Positions 34,775-47,784 of a stretch of DNA of 64,000 bases are shown piece after piece. Under the pieces are notes generated by a model. That model was not told the origin of the DNA. It did not search any database and saw only the letters and a list, made by a program, of their open reading frames with translations. The stretch spans positions 19,928,704 through 19,992,703 of the forward strand of contig CM034099.1 of assembly GCA_019914945.1 (NCBI GenBank), in the 5' to 3' direction. This DNA comes from Typha latifolia. Its lineage: Eukaryota; Streptophyta; Magnoliopsida; Poales; Typhaceae. A program made the translations under genes and the position numbers. Position 1 is the stretch's first letter; each line of letters opens with the position of its first letter.

Positions 34775-37700
34775 TAATCGTTTGTAATTGGTTGCAATAC
34801 AAGCAGTAGAAGAGGTGGTGGGAGGATCGAGTTGGGGTGTGGTGGTATTTATTGACGAAGCAATTGAACTTTCGATCGCGAAAAGTCGCATGTAACAGTA
34901 AAACCTTGGAGTTGCACATTGCACGTTTACAGAAGACTTGACCAATTTGCTCCGGAAATTTTCTCGAAACTAGCTAACGAATTAAACGCTTTCACAGGTA
35001 ATTTCATCTGAGTCATGACTTGTTTTCCCATTGTTTTGGGTCAATTAGTGTAGTTGTCTGGCAAAATTATGCTCGGCACAGTGCGTCGTTCTCCACGACC
35101 AACCGTGTGTTTGTTTGTTTGTTTTTTTTTTTGTTTTTTTTTTTTGTAAAACATGATCGAAATTTCCTTCTACTAATTCTCGATGGGGATCATATTATAT
35201 AATCTTGTAGTGGGCGACTCTTTAATCTTGATAGTCAAAGTCTTGCCCACTCTTTAATCTTGATGGTCAAAGTCTTGTATTCAAATCCAATATATGCTAC
35301 TTTCAGGTAAGTTCACATGAATTTAAGAAGGAAGTGCTGGGAGAAAAAGGAAGCTTTAGTGAGTTCTTCCATTAAAGTACCTTCGGTCGTCCTCCTTCCG
35401 GCCCATTCACCCCGTTCATTTATTTCCACTTGCTCCTGTGCAAGTGTGGGGGAAAGTGCATGGGTTACTAGTTAAGTGTATACAGGTGACTTGGGGTCAA
35501 GAATTCTAAGCGCTAGTTCGTCGTCTTGTATACATTTATTTCTTAATGTTCGAACTTGTTGAGACGTATCTTTCAGTGGGTGTGGAGTCTTAACCTAGAA
35601 ATGCACTACATCCATTCACACTAGTGACATCTGGACCCCTTAAATTGTTACTCAATGTCATTTAGATTTTCTAATTTAACTAATTTTTTGGTAAACTATT
35701 GATCTCTTTTAACTATATAAAACCTCCAATCTCCCTCAACTTAGATACTAGTAGGCGAGAGTTTATCTTCAGTCGTGATATCTAATAAAATTGGTGAAAT
35801 AACTAAACGCATGAGTTTATCAACGAAAAACCTAACAAATAATAGACGGAATAGTCATTCGAAAACGTTTACACATAATTAAAAGGACCAATATGTCAAG
35901 TGAAAAAAAGAGTCTTAAGTGAGAATAGATAATACTTCAAAATGGTGTAGATATAATTATTTCTTAAATGAAATCTAAGTATAAGCTGTGTTGATTTAGG
36001 TTCGATTTTTTTTTGTCAAACCTAGTTTATGGAGATATATCATTAAACAGGACTTTATCCGATTTTATAAGTGAAATTAGCCTATCATATTGTAAATTGT
36101 GACAAGATCTGGAACGGATTTAGTCCAATGAATGGCTGCCAAGTGCCAAGTACTCTATCGCAGGAAATTTCTATGGGACAGGGTTACAGAGAATGCAAAC
36201 ATACTTCGCTAACATTCTTTCTATGCAAACCACCGGCTTTAGAAAGTTGAAGGCAATTTGATCAAATTCATCACTAAATAAATTTATTATAGATAAATTA
36301 TTTGGGTGTTTAGTGGCTTAGATTGACGGCCCAATTTAACTCAATTAAAGGAGCAGTAGCTAAAAGCAATGACTCAACCACACGATGACACAAAGATTTT
36401 AAGCTTAGATTGAATGACTATACCCGTTAGCTATAAAAGATTAGAAAGGCCTAATTATTTTTGTATTGAAAGAAGATTGATAATTTGTCTCGTTCTTATC
36501 TAAATTTTGGGCTCTTGAACGACAACAAAAAAAAAAAAAAAAAACATTCTTCTATGCAGATGATGAATTTCCTCTATAGTAGGTGTAACAACATTAGGGT
36601 CTATCTTCTATATGAATGAATTAATAATTGGTCTATAAACCATTTTAAGGAAAAACCCTATCATTCTTGCTCTAATGCCCAATCTCAATCATTACTTTCA
36701 ATGGTAATATGATTAGTTTACAGGGAAACATCCACTTAAAATAACTACCTTTAAGGACAATTTAAAAGAGGGACAACAAACTTAGGTATTGTTTATTTTG
36801 AGTTTAGGGACCTTTTCTAAATTGGTTTCGGTTATTAAATATTTTTTTATATTTTTTTATATCTAATTAAATTTATTTTTAGAAAAATTAAAAATTAAAA
36901 AATAAGATTAACTAATCGAATTTGAAGCTTACCCTCAAACCAAACAAAACCTTAGCTTCCCCTATTTATGTGTTATTTAATTTTCAGCAGAGCCCGAGTA
37001 GATCTAGAGCTGCTCGATTATATGTATAGCTCCGTACTAGTGGATCTCAAATTCTCAATTCAGTGGTTCATATCTTCTCTTTCATTTGAACTGTTGATTA
37101 ATATGTTATTCTAATCCTAATCAAGTCTTGCTCAATTCAAACTTAAATCAAACTTGAAAATCGAGTGACTTGATAAGACTTGAATTAGATTTATCTAAGA
37201 CTAGCTCAAATTAGGCTTAAAATATGTTTGAATTATTAGGCTTGTTTAAAGCTTCCGGCTTGACTTAAATGCTATCTATTCAGGTTTGATCATAATCTTA
37301 GAAGCTTAAAATTAAATTTAAGTCAAAGCTTGATCATTAGTAGGATCTATCAAGCTCGGATCGTTTTAGACTCCCCTCCCCCACTCCAAATCACTATCCT
37401 AGCATTAAGACAGAAAAAAAGGTCAAAATGGCGATCGATTCATTCTTAAGGCATTTTATAGAAAATGAGTGAGAGAACTTTCAACCTCTGCTAATTAGTG
37501 GCAGGAAGAGAACCCTATGCTGGAATTTGCCACACTAAAATGTTTCAATAATTGATAGGCAGAAGAAGAGGAAAGCTCTGATGAAGAGAATATAAAAGAG
37601 AGCATCAAAGAAACGCTTGGTACTGTCTGAAAGGACAAGTCTTTTGGTCTTATAATATTGATATAACATTGAGCATGCATCAATAAACAAGAAGTATCCT

Positions 37701-38110
37701 GAAACCTAAAAGTGGCCAATCCTGCAAGTGCTATTATATTTCTTATTCTTTGCCAGCTTTTGCTCTTTAAACCATCTACATCAGACAGTATGGCTTTATA
37801 ATCATCAAATTATATATATGATCAAGAAATCAAAAGCAACCTAATGATGAAACTAATTATCAGATAACAGTTTTTTAACCACCAAACATGACTCCTACTT
37901 GCAATTGTGTTGATAAGGGTATCTGCTTACTCCAACTACAGAAAAGTCAGTTATGCTAACAACAAGGAATACTCATTCCATCGAAACTTAAACCCTTAAA
38001 TAGAGTTACAGGGATTAATAAGAACTAATGTACAGAGTTCAAACAAAGTCACACGTTATATTATATTCCACTACGTACAGAGGTTGCATTCCTACAACTG
38101 AAATCAAGCA
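34775..38110. other. Intergenic region between the P450 array and LURP-one-related gene
   Basis: No gene supported. It includes the P450 D promoter, a T/G-rich low-complexity tract (about 35108-35148), a poly-A stretch near 36525-36544, and a Tourist-like MITE (36785-36951). The last few hundred bases are likely 3'UTR of the LOR gene. Confidence 0.45.
36785..36951. mobile_element. Tourist-like (PIF/Harbinger) MITE with TTA target duplication
   Basis: A 167-bp element. The left end GGTATTGTTTATTTTGAG and the reverse-complemented right end GGTTTTGTTTGGTTTGAG match at 14 of 18. It is flanked on both sides by TTA (36782-36784 and 36952-36954), the expected target duplication for this superfamily. 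Confidence 0.7.
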
Positions 38111-38868
38111 TTAGCATCTGGTGGATTCCCCATGTATATTGTCAAGAACTGCAATAACACCAACAACAAATGCTTGGTCATAGCCTGGTTGCACAACCAC
38201 ATGGTAAAAGTCCTTGCTGCCAATCAACTCCTTCACTCCTACCTATCACAGAAGGAAGACAACACAAGCTATTACCTCAACCTCCCTATCTAAAGGTTTT
38301 TCAAGTGTGTCATACCTGAGCTACAACGTTTCTGCTGTGATCAATGATGGTACAAATTTTGTCAGCGAAGGACCCATTCACCTCGAAGTCCCAATCTTTG
38401 TTGCGGCTCCTAGGTTCGACCCGAATCCTGATTGCACTTCTTGCTGCGAAACACGGTTTTGGTTCACTGAAGCTAAAGATTAACTTGTTGGCCTCCTGGT
38501 AATCCTTTGAGTAGCCATTCCATCTATTGTGAGTACTCAGAGCTTGGACAACTCCTCCCTAGCATGGAAAAAAGAATAAAATTCATTGAATACCAACATA
38601 TAGTTATATGCATTACATGCTTCTCAGAGAATCAGGTTACCTTTTTACGAATGAAGAGTATCGATGCTCCATCTCCATCTTTCACCATCAACTCTCCTTT
38701 GGCTCCGAGCATTCCACAACCGTCAACAAAGAAAATTATCTTCTGGCTGGAATCAGTGACCACAAAACCGCCGCCATTTACAATGACAGGTCTCTTCCTA
38801 ATCATCAATGAGGCTGCGGACGACGAACAGAAGATCTTGCTAACAATAGGACTTGCAGATCCACCCAT
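38111..38868 (-). CDS. LOR: LURP-one-related (LOR, DUF567) protein
   Basis: Three exons with phase-0 joins: 38868-38641, 38558-38316, 38242-38111 (228 + 243 + 132 nt), giving 200 aa, the usual size. LOR proteins have a tubby-like beta-barrel fold. The founder LURP1 is induced by oomycete infection and needed for basal defence; most members have no known biochemical role. The sequence shows the family pattern: VIVNGGGFVVTDSSQKIIFFVDG, then the GELMVKDGDGASILFIRKK strand pair, the central WNGYSKDYQEANKLIFSFSE segment, and the end DFYHVVVQPGYDQAFVVGVIAVLDNI. The start is ATG 38868; the next in-frame codons upstream hold no ATG. A TATAAG at 38909-38914 lies about 45 bases upstream and could be the TATA box. 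Intact. Which LOR paralogue it corresponds to is not clear. Confidence 0.9.
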
Positions 38869-38908
38869 ACTACTCAATTATGCAAGATCAAGTACCCTTC
38901 ACGTCTCT

Positions 38909-38914
38909 CTTATA
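38909..38914 (-). promoter_or_regulatory. Possible TATA box of the LOR gene
   Basis: TATAAG on the minus strand within CCTCTATAAGAGAG, about 45 bases upstream of the ATG. A second AT-rich candidate lies a little further up (38925-38932). Confidence 0.4.
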
Positions 38915-38934
38915 GAGGATGAATATAAAGGATG

Positions 38935-41900
38935 AACAATGCAAACGGTTGGCTTATTGCCTACCAAAAGAGATCAATAACCAGTCTAACAAGTAAAGTG
39001 CATGCAGAGCAGTTGCAAAGGTTTGAAAAATAGTTTGAGTGTAAAAAACTCGTAGCCTCGTTGGCTATCCCAGCATGTAGAGTTGGGTAACGCTTTTCCT
39101 CACACAAGTTGAGGAAGTCCATATAAAGTAAAAGATCCTGCGGAAATTAAGGGCCTAAAGGGAATATGTCTACTTTCACAGAACAGCATCTTTGAATGAA
39201 ATTGCTTGGAGGTATCAACTTGCTAATTGTTCTTAAAAAGAACCACTATCATAAGCTTTACGACTTACATACAATTTTGTAGGGCCCTTTGTCTTCTTGA
39301 ATCACCTCTGTGGAAGTCATTATAACCTTCTATTGCCTTCATAGAGATAAAACTGATGATTGAAACTAGATAGGACCACTCTAGCTGTTATAGACCATGT
39401 GTATAAAGTTCTTTCACTAGTCTATGAAATCAGAGGAAAAGTTAAACAAGTTTTAATATCATATTTTCGCTAGGAAGTGCCAAAATTCTGAATACATAAA
39501 GAGTTAACTGATTTCTGGATTGGTTACCTAAAGAATAAAGACAACAACGTATTGCAGAGCATGGTTGACAATATTTTCTAGTGTTGTGGACAAAAATTAT
39601 TCTAAAACAAGTTATATTAGAAAAAAGTAACTAAGTAGGAAGTGCTTCTAGCTGCTGATATCCCCATGCCGACTTCTCAACCGTATTATGCAATTATGCA
39701 CACACACACTGGTTGGCACAAGATATAGCAAAGAAGTGATGGAGGTCTCAAGAGTTATACCTTGCAGCATGGAAATTTCGAAAAGCAAATCATTGTTTTT
39801 GAAGCAGCCATAAGTGGCACAAAGTTGAAGGAAACATCGTCAGAAACGAACATGTTTATAATACAAATTAAAGGCCCCAAAACTGAAATGTCTGTTCTCG
39901 ACCAAATTCAGACGAATTAAAAGCGAAGAATTCTAATGACAAGAGAGGAAATGATGGTGCCAGTTCACATGGCGTACTCCACTGAGGATTCTTTTCTTCT
40001 ATGCTCTTCCACTTCAACCTCTAATTGCTATCCAGTTCTGCTTAAATCTGTAGTCCTAGTCATATAATTTATCTAAAGTTTCCTTTTTACAGGTAAAGTT
40101 AGTGAATCTTACCTATTATTTCACCCACATTGACTGTGATTACAAATATTTTTCATCCAGGTCTATTTAGTTTGAACGGTCAAATTAGCTGGTGGGATTG
40201 GTTTTGAAATCGCCATTACTTACTAAACCAATCTATACAATGTTCCTTCACATATTAGATTATTAAAACATCTTCCCCGAAAAACTGGGATCTAAAAATA
40301 TAAACTCAATGAACCAACGCATCCAGTAATTGCCCGAAGAAGATTAGAAGAGACGGTAAAATGATTAATCTTGAAAGCTAGAATATATGGAATGACAATT
40401 AAGCAGACAACGAGAAGGATAAAAATACAAAAAAGGAAGGTTTAAAGTGTTCTTGGAACAAAATGCATGTCATATGCCTAACCTAAGGAAAGAATGACCT
40501 AACGCTATTATTGGCTTACAACAACAGGAGAAGAAAAGGTTTAATCTGCTAAATTGTCATTAATCTGCTCAACTGACACCGTATGATATATTCCCCTCCA
40601 GAACCTTCAGGAGTACAGAAAAGAAACTCCAACATCAATCATGGTAATTTGTGATGCCACTAACTTTCAAATATCGTCTACTGACACAAAAAGAAACTAT
40701 AGCGGTAGGTGGATCAATCATAGCTCTTTCGAAAGGACAGGAACACAGCAAGTCCTTAGTCATCTGCAATTGGTCGCACTGCGAGGAAAATCCACATGCT
40801 TTTCAAACGTATTAGGTGCAATGCAAAGAAGTCCCGGATTATAAGATAGAAGACAGAACAAGCAAACTTGAAATGGAGAGTTCTATACTGCATCCAGAAA
40901 AGTATGAATCAGTCGAAACAAACACTAACATTACTAAAGTGGTACCAAATAAATATAGATGAACGCTTGAAGAACAACAGAAAGACAAGGGCACAATAGA
41001 AGCACCTGTTGTCCAAACTGTGAACATCTTTGGGCGGCCACTCTCACTTTGCTTCCTCTGTCCCAGGATAGGCCCCAGTCGTTAACTTGGGGCCTTTTGG
41101 GAGGATACATTTAGATGGGCCCTCTTCCTATTAACCTACATATATAGTCAAGGAGAAGAGTGGAGAAATAGAAGGGGATCAATTCCGATCTTCGTGACGG
41201 TTGATCAAATTAAGTAACGGCGTGAGTCCGTAACTCGGTCGGTTTCTTTCTTTCATTTTTTGTTGCTTAAGGACTACTGATGACGTAAGAAGACAAGCCC
41301 ACGTGGAGGTAAGGCGTATCGGGCTCTCTACGCCGTTGCTACTCTGTTCGGTGCACGCGGTTGTGCAGGAACACGTCAGCATCGATCCATCTTTGCTTGC
41401 GAGCTCTCCTGACGAGGATGACCCACCCGCACTGATCTGTCGACGTCTTGCCCCCAGTCTCTTTGTGCCTTCCACTTGTGCCCCCCTTCTTGCTTGCTGT
41501 TCTAAGCTTTAGGCTGGACGATCAATGATATGAGAGTCAACAATTTGTGAAAGTAACTGTTTGTTTGTTAGCAATTGGCTGAAGCGTATTAGGTTGAGCA
41601 CAGACAATACTTCAGCCGTCGTTGCAATTGTTCCTCCTCTCTTACTACAATCAAATATATATATGGGTAGCATTCCTCTTTTTCTTTTTTAGTCCACGCA
41701 TCAACAATTTAGTCAGCTATTAGCCCGTCGAGAATTGGTGAAGTATATATCACATAAAAAATTTAAGGTAAATAACGATATTTTTGACCTTTTGTCTTGT
41801 ATCTATTTAAACAAACAGTTTAACGATAGCATAAAAGAGGGAAATCTATGGGTGGCAATTTGAGATATTTTTGACCTCTCTTTCCCGCTTCAGGAGTTCA

Positions 41901-42030
41901 AATACAAGAATGCCTAATTTCGAAATTAGTCGGAAACCGAGCGCCGCTTTCAGAACACACCAGACTTAAATGCCCGGACCACATGTTCGTGAACATCACG
42001 TGCGCGCTGCAGTATGGGCGGCGCCACTCT
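38935..42030. other. Intergenic region between LOR and the G-gamma gene
   Basis: The two genes are divergent, so this 3.1-kb region holds both promoters. I see no supportable gene: the open frames near 40641-40844 and 41179-41512 have no recognisable domains. Confidence 0.45.
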
Positions 42031-42033
42031 CGC

Positions 42034-42036
<3 letters not shown>

Positions 42037-42094
<58 letters not shown>
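42037..42094. repeat. (CT)n microsatellite upstream of the G-gamma gene
   Basis: About 29 CT units, roughly 410 bases before the start codon, probably in the promoter or near the transcription start. CT/GA tracts of this kind are common in plant core promoters and 5'UTRs. A TTTATATC at 42187-42194 is a candidate TATA box downstream of it. Confidence 0.85.
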
Positions 42095-42097
<3 letters not shown>

Positions 42098-42502
42098 GCG
42101 GCACCGCCCTTCGCTGCTCTGCGAGAGAGTACGATCAGTCGCAGGCTTTTTCTATGACCACTTCCATTTCACCAATTCCTACTCTCTTTATATCAAAGAA
42201 GGGAAAAAAAAAAGAGAGAGAAGAAAGGAAAAAAATATTCTTCTTTCTCTCTCTTCTGCAAATCGCCCCATTGCTATTATTGCAGTGAAGACCAAACGAT
42301 AAGAACTCTAGAGTCGGTTGGCGAGCCCCAAATGGGAGCCTTCTCCTCCATACCAGTAGAAAAAGAGGGGCTTTGGGCAGTGACCATACCCAGCCTTTGC
42401 TTCCTTCTCCTCCTCCTCGGCGGGCGCAACTTACCTGGGGGCAGGGCGGTCGAACTCGTAGGCGATCGTTAGTGGATTTCTTCGGGGATTCGCCGTCGAT
42501 TG

Positions 42503-45500
42503 ATGGCGACCGTGGATTTTGCTGGGGCCGCAGCGGCGGCGGCGGCGGTACCACCTAGCCCTAGGTCGCCACCGAAGTACCCGGACTTCTGCGGGAGGCG
42601 GAGGTTACATCTGGAGGTGCAGATCTTGAATCGAGAAATCGGGTTTCTCGAGGTAATGCACTGATTTCTTGTTCTTCGATTTAAGTGATCGAGAAGGGCT
42701 CTTAAATCGATTCGTATTAGGAGTGCAGAGGGATTTGGAAATGGTTGTAGTTCTTGAAATACCTCAATAGGAGTTGAGGTGCTTCACTCTTACATAGTTG
42801 CTAACACTGGTATGCAAACCAGTGAAGGATAGTGATAGTAAGAAAGGAGTGGCCTGTGATATGTGTAGATTATGGGCTGTACCATAGCATTGTAAAGCCA
42901 GAGGCTTACTTTGCTTACAATTTTATAGTGGGTTATTTTACTGTTATCCTGGTTGAGTAGATTGTTATTGTCTGCACGTTTGCCAGTAAATCTATAGTGA
43001 AAATAGAAGTGGTTTTTGCTGATCTTTCTATCTTGTTTCTGCTCCTAAGAGTTGAGAATTTTAAGAATCTAACAGAAATTTCATTTAAGCAGGATGAGTT
43101 ACAATCGCTCGAAGGAGTTCAGCCTGTTTCCAGATGCTGCAAAGAGTATGTTTTATAAACTAGGGTTATTGTAATACCAATTTTCTGCATGTTGTATCCG
43201 AGAAAGTAAAACGTATTATACTGCAGGTAGTGTAAACTTGATTATTTTGAATGATAGCTTGCTAAGTTCATCGTTTTCATAACTAACTTCGAAAACAATC
43301 CTTCAAACCTTGCCTTTTCTTTTTCTTGTTAAGATGATGTTCCAGCTGTTGCTGACAATCTTTTGTTTTTGTCTTTTCTGTTATAATGCAGATTCTCGAT
43401 TAAGTGATTCTAAAATTACAGTTATTCTGATAGAAAAGCGCTTTATAATTTGAGACTGGAAAAATCATAAAGGAGGTGAAAATATATTTACAATAATGGA
43501 ATGCATGGAAAAATGAGATATTTCAGTGGATTGTCCTATCTTGCTTGTAGACTAGACAAGCCTACTGTGTTATGGAACTTATACTTCATTGTTCAACTGA
43601 TAAAACTTCATAAATTTATAAATTAGGCTGTGAGGAGATTTTGGGTTAAGTCACATTTTGCCAGGTTCTTAACAGAAGCAAGTTCTTTATTGATGACTTA
43701 TGTTGCTATATGGTACTTGGCAGGGTAAATGAGACTGTGGGAGCAAAACCAGATCCCCTTGTACCAATGTATGGTTTTTCTGATTTTGGCTTTTATTATT
43801 CTTTCAGAAAATGTGATGTTAGTTATTCATCATTTTATTTGTCGAGCAGAAATAAAAAGAGAGGCAGATCTTGTCATGTGTGGAAGTGGATAAGGTACAT
43901 CCTAAATCTCTCAGCTCCCATACTTTTGAGATGTTGAATCTAGTTTCCTTTATTAGTTCCTTCAACCATGCACAAAAATATTATGCTTCTTGGGAGAATG
44001 AGAAACAGGAGAAAAACCAAGCTTGAAATATGAGGATTAGTAGAAATACACCTATTTCTTATGGGGTTGGAACTTGTGCCTATCAAAGTTGAAAATATAT
44101 TTCCTTCTTCCAGCACCATAATACAACTGTAGAAGTTGCTCATTATGGGCAGTTCTTTACTGCCTGAATTATACAAATCCTATTTTCAACATTATTCTAG
44201 CGGATTAGCTAGCTTTTATTTGTTGCAACTTTGTGATTTTCCTTTTTGACCATCAACTTCTCAAGTGAGAATTCTTCTCTCAAAGGGAGTTCCCTAGACT
44301 GATGGTGTTGCTTATTTCCTGCCCAATGTTGTACTGTGGTAGTATATTTTCTGTTAAACTAGATAACTAAATTGCTATTAGAGATGAAATTTTGAGGGAA
44401 ATAAAAATCCTAGTCCAATAAGATTTAGAATGATATGGAAAAGAAAATACCAAAAATGAGTAGGAAATAGAAAACTGAATGCGTTTAGGAATAGGGAATC
44501 ACGACAAAGACATATACATGATTATTTTAACATTGAAAACCTCTCAGTTAAGAGAAAAAAACCACAGATCCATTTAAATCGTATCAATTTATGTCATATG
44601 ATATCAATCGTATACAGAAGATGTACCTATGAATCCTTAGACTGTATATTCTCAAAGTGTTTAAGCTCCATCTCTTTCTCAAAAGCTGTTGTAATTAACT
44701 ACTCTATGAATAGATTGTAGAGGTGTCTGATACGTTGTATGTCACTATCTCTACGGATTTACTCATTAAGTCCTCATGTATGACAACAATATCAGTACAA
44801 CTTATCCGACACTATGAATCAATCTCTGATGTAAAACAAGCATGAAGATATATATGTAGCTCTCATAATAAGTGTAAAATATGTTTCATGAGGGAATTTT
44901 AGAACTCTCTTATGTGTATTCCTTTGCTCTCCCTTGAATTCTTTTGGGTTGCATAAAGTTCCTTATATTTTGGTCCTCTTTTATAGGTATCGGGATCATC
45001 TTTGGTTTGGACTAGGTCTTTTAGATTAGGAAAATCCAAGTCTAGAACTGTTTCTGAATTTTTCTTAATTAGTTCTCTGCAGACAGTTTACACCTAGTAT
45101 AGTTACCAAGGAGAATACATGCACTGGCTGTTCCAGGATATGCACCCACTCCTGTGTTGCTGGAATACACTTTTTGATATGATTTTGATTTTATTCTTCG
45201 ATTCTGTTTGCAAGTATACTCTTCCACAAGTAATATGTTTTGATTGTACATTGACCCTAGGTTGTACAACATGTTTTAAAGTGTTGATTTGTCCACAAAC
45301 TTTCACAATTCATATGCCATTATAGAATATTGCACTAATATGAGAAACCACATAGATTTGATACGTCCACTTCAAAGATATATGTGTGCATTGCATATTT
45401 CTTACATTAGATGTGAAATTGACTACAACATTTCTAAAGTCTGGTCTAGATCTATGAATAAGCAGATAGATTCAATGTTTGAAAGACGGTCACAAGTGGC

Positions 45501-47784
45501 AGCTGACATAGTGGTTGATAAGATGGTTTAGCATTTTTAATATAATAAATTAAAAATAAATAAACATATATGATACATATATATATAATAAACATTATAC
45601 ACTTATATGTGACCAAATGTAACCAATGCAGATTAGTTCCAAATTTTCCCTTCAATGATCAACAGACAAGAGATAACAGATACTAGATTAACTAAGTGAA
45701 AAAAGTACTTGTTTTAGTTAAAAAAAATTAACAATCAACATATTAAGAAACTAATTTGTCACCGTTAATCAACAGATTAACTAATTAGCATTCATAAAAA
45801 CATTCAATAGTTTAAGAAAATTAACAATCAACATTCAACTTTAGCATATTAACAAATTAATAATCAGCGTTCAACAATCAACAAATTAATAGATTAAGAA
45901 AAAAAAGAAGAAAAAAACAATTTTATAGATTAATAGTGAAAACACAGTCGATTTAATTCCTTCAATTAATTTCTCTAATTGCCTAGCATAACAGATTAAC
46001 AAATTAAGACAATGAAAATTGAAAATAAAGAAAAGCACAACAGTTGCTTTTGGTCTTTGACGTTGATGGGAAAAAGTAGGGGGGAGAGAGAGAGAGAGGT
46101 AGAGGCAGAGAGGATCATATTGTCCACAGTCGTTTGCCGTCATCCATGGTAGCTTGAGAGAGGAGGATCTTTAGAGGAGAAAGAGACTGATTTCTTCTCC
46201 ACTCAATTGTTGCCGCACATCATCTTTGCTGCAGTAGGCTGTGGAAAGGAGAGCCGGAGAGGAAGAGAGAGGGGTTTAGGGTTTTCATAGGATCGGGCGA
46301 GAGAGAATCCAAAGAGGAGATAGATATTTTTTTAATATAACCTATTAAACTTACCTTCGCCCCGTACAAGACCCACTTTTGACCCATTTAATTATTTTGT
46401 GGGCTGAACCACCATTCCGCTAAATTGACCCTCAAAGGCATTCACTGCCTTTTGCCTGCGCTAATCCAGTAGGCACTGGGTGCCAAAACTGCTGTTCAAA
46501 ACATTGGATAGGTTTTCGTCAACCCTAGCTGTTATCTAGTTTGGGAGTTTGGGCTCTCTCCTTGAAATGAAAATCACAACTTCAAACAAAACAGCCTTTA
46601 CTTCTGTAGAAGAGTTGAAGTCTGAAGTCAACTTATGCCGTGCATATTTCATATACTTTGGGCATTTGGAGCTACAATACTTATCCGCTGGTTATCTTTC
46701 AAAACAAAATAATCTCATCCACTACTTCTCTCTTTTTAAGCCTAGTGCTTCATGTTTGTTGATGAGACACCATAGCACATAGATTTGAGGCTTCCCATGA
46801 TAATTTTCTTCCTCTGTCACACCCAGTTCCAAGTTAAGTTCCAGGGAATTCTCTTTCTCAATCTTCTTTCCAACTTTGGTTGCCACTTGTTTTACATACA
46901 TAAGTAATCAGTTCATCAGATATGCATCTAATCTGCCAATACAGATATGTAATCTTTTATTTGAGAAGTTTCCATCTTTAATACTGTTATTTGTCATCAA
47001 GACTTTGATGACTTCTTTATAATGCCATGTCAGGATGTTGGTAAAGCATCAGTAAAATAGAGAATGGGAGTATCCTAATACTTGGGTATTTTAACTCTAA
47101 GATGCACACACAAACAATTCTGGAGAACTAACTAATGGCAGCCATTGAAATCTGCTTTCTTTCTTTTTGCATGAGTTTTTATCTCCTGTCTGTCTTAACA
47201 AAAATCTATTTTAGATTAATCACCCATTAACTCATAGATATTTTATTGTCTATTGATCTATCTTGAGCAGATCAAAGTTGTGCTTCCACTTTTCATGGTT
47301 GTGCTGCCCCTGTCCATGCTTGTGTCCAGCTGAAAAACCAAGCTGCAGTTGTCCACACCCAAAGAACTGCTGTTGTCGCTGTGAACGCCGATGTCCTCAT
47401 TGTAGTTGCTCTATACTTCCATGCTGTACACCACGTTGCAGTTGCTCAAATGCTTCTTGCTGCAAACCCAGTTGCAGTTGCGAGAAAAGTTTGTGCTGCA
47501 AAGGAAGTTGCAGCTCAGGTTGCTGCTCTTGTTCGAAGCCATGTTGCAGTTGCATGGATTGTTCCTGCTGTCATCCTAGTTGCTGTAACTGGGGGTCTTC
47601 TTGCTTCAGATCATGGTGGTCCTGTTGCTTGGGGGCTAAATGTTGTAGATCATGCTGCACGCTTCCAAAACTCTCCTGTCCTGAGTGTTCTTGTGGTTGT
47701 ATTTGGTCGTGTCCTAGATGTGCAGACGAATGCCTTTGCCCGAGATGCAGTAAACCTTGCTGTGTTAGCAGATGTTTATGCTAG
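42503..47784 (+). CDS. DEP1-like: Type-C heterotrimeric G-protein gamma subunit with cysteine-rich tail (DEP1/GS3/AGG3 class)
   Basis: Five exons: 42503-42652, 43093-43145, 43724-43768, 43850-43894, 47271-47784. They sum to 807 nt and 268 aa. The N-terminal gamma domain reads [58 protein letters not shown] (the conserved PDPL motif) and [15 protein letters not shown]. It should pair with G-beta at the plasma membrane. The last exon encodes about 170 residues with roughly 57 cysteines (Cys-Cys, Cys-Ser-Cys and Pro-Cys repeats), the hallmark of plant type-C gamma subunits. In rice, DEP1 and GS3 control panicle shape and grain length, with the tail moderating activity. The start is the first ATG with the Ala-rich lead. 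The 3376-bp fourth intron contains a Mutator-like insertion. Splice joins are phase-consistent at every step. Full tail, so not a truncated allele. Confidence 0.93.
45472..46507. mobile_element. Mutator-like non-autonomous element in G-gamma intron 4
   Basis: The left end (ttcaatgtttgaaagacggt) and reverse-complemented right end (tccaatgttttgaacagcag) are imperfect long inverted repeats, extending to a shared aGTGGCAGC / TTGGCACCC word. The interior is AT-rich with a GA-rich stretch at 46080-46330 and no transposase. I could not find a clean 9-bp target duplication, so the class is tentative. Confidence 0.45.

Noticed and set aside
34775..34945. 57-residue N-terminal extension of P450 D
   Set aside because: It precedes the ER membrane anchor and is absent from copies A and B.
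41898..42302. Open frames over the CT repeat giving Leu/Ser or Arg/Glu runs
   Set aside because: Pure translation of the CT microsatellite.
42135..42554. 139-codon minus-strand open frame
   Set aside because: Low-complexity antisense frame over the G-gamma 5' region and CT-rich leader.
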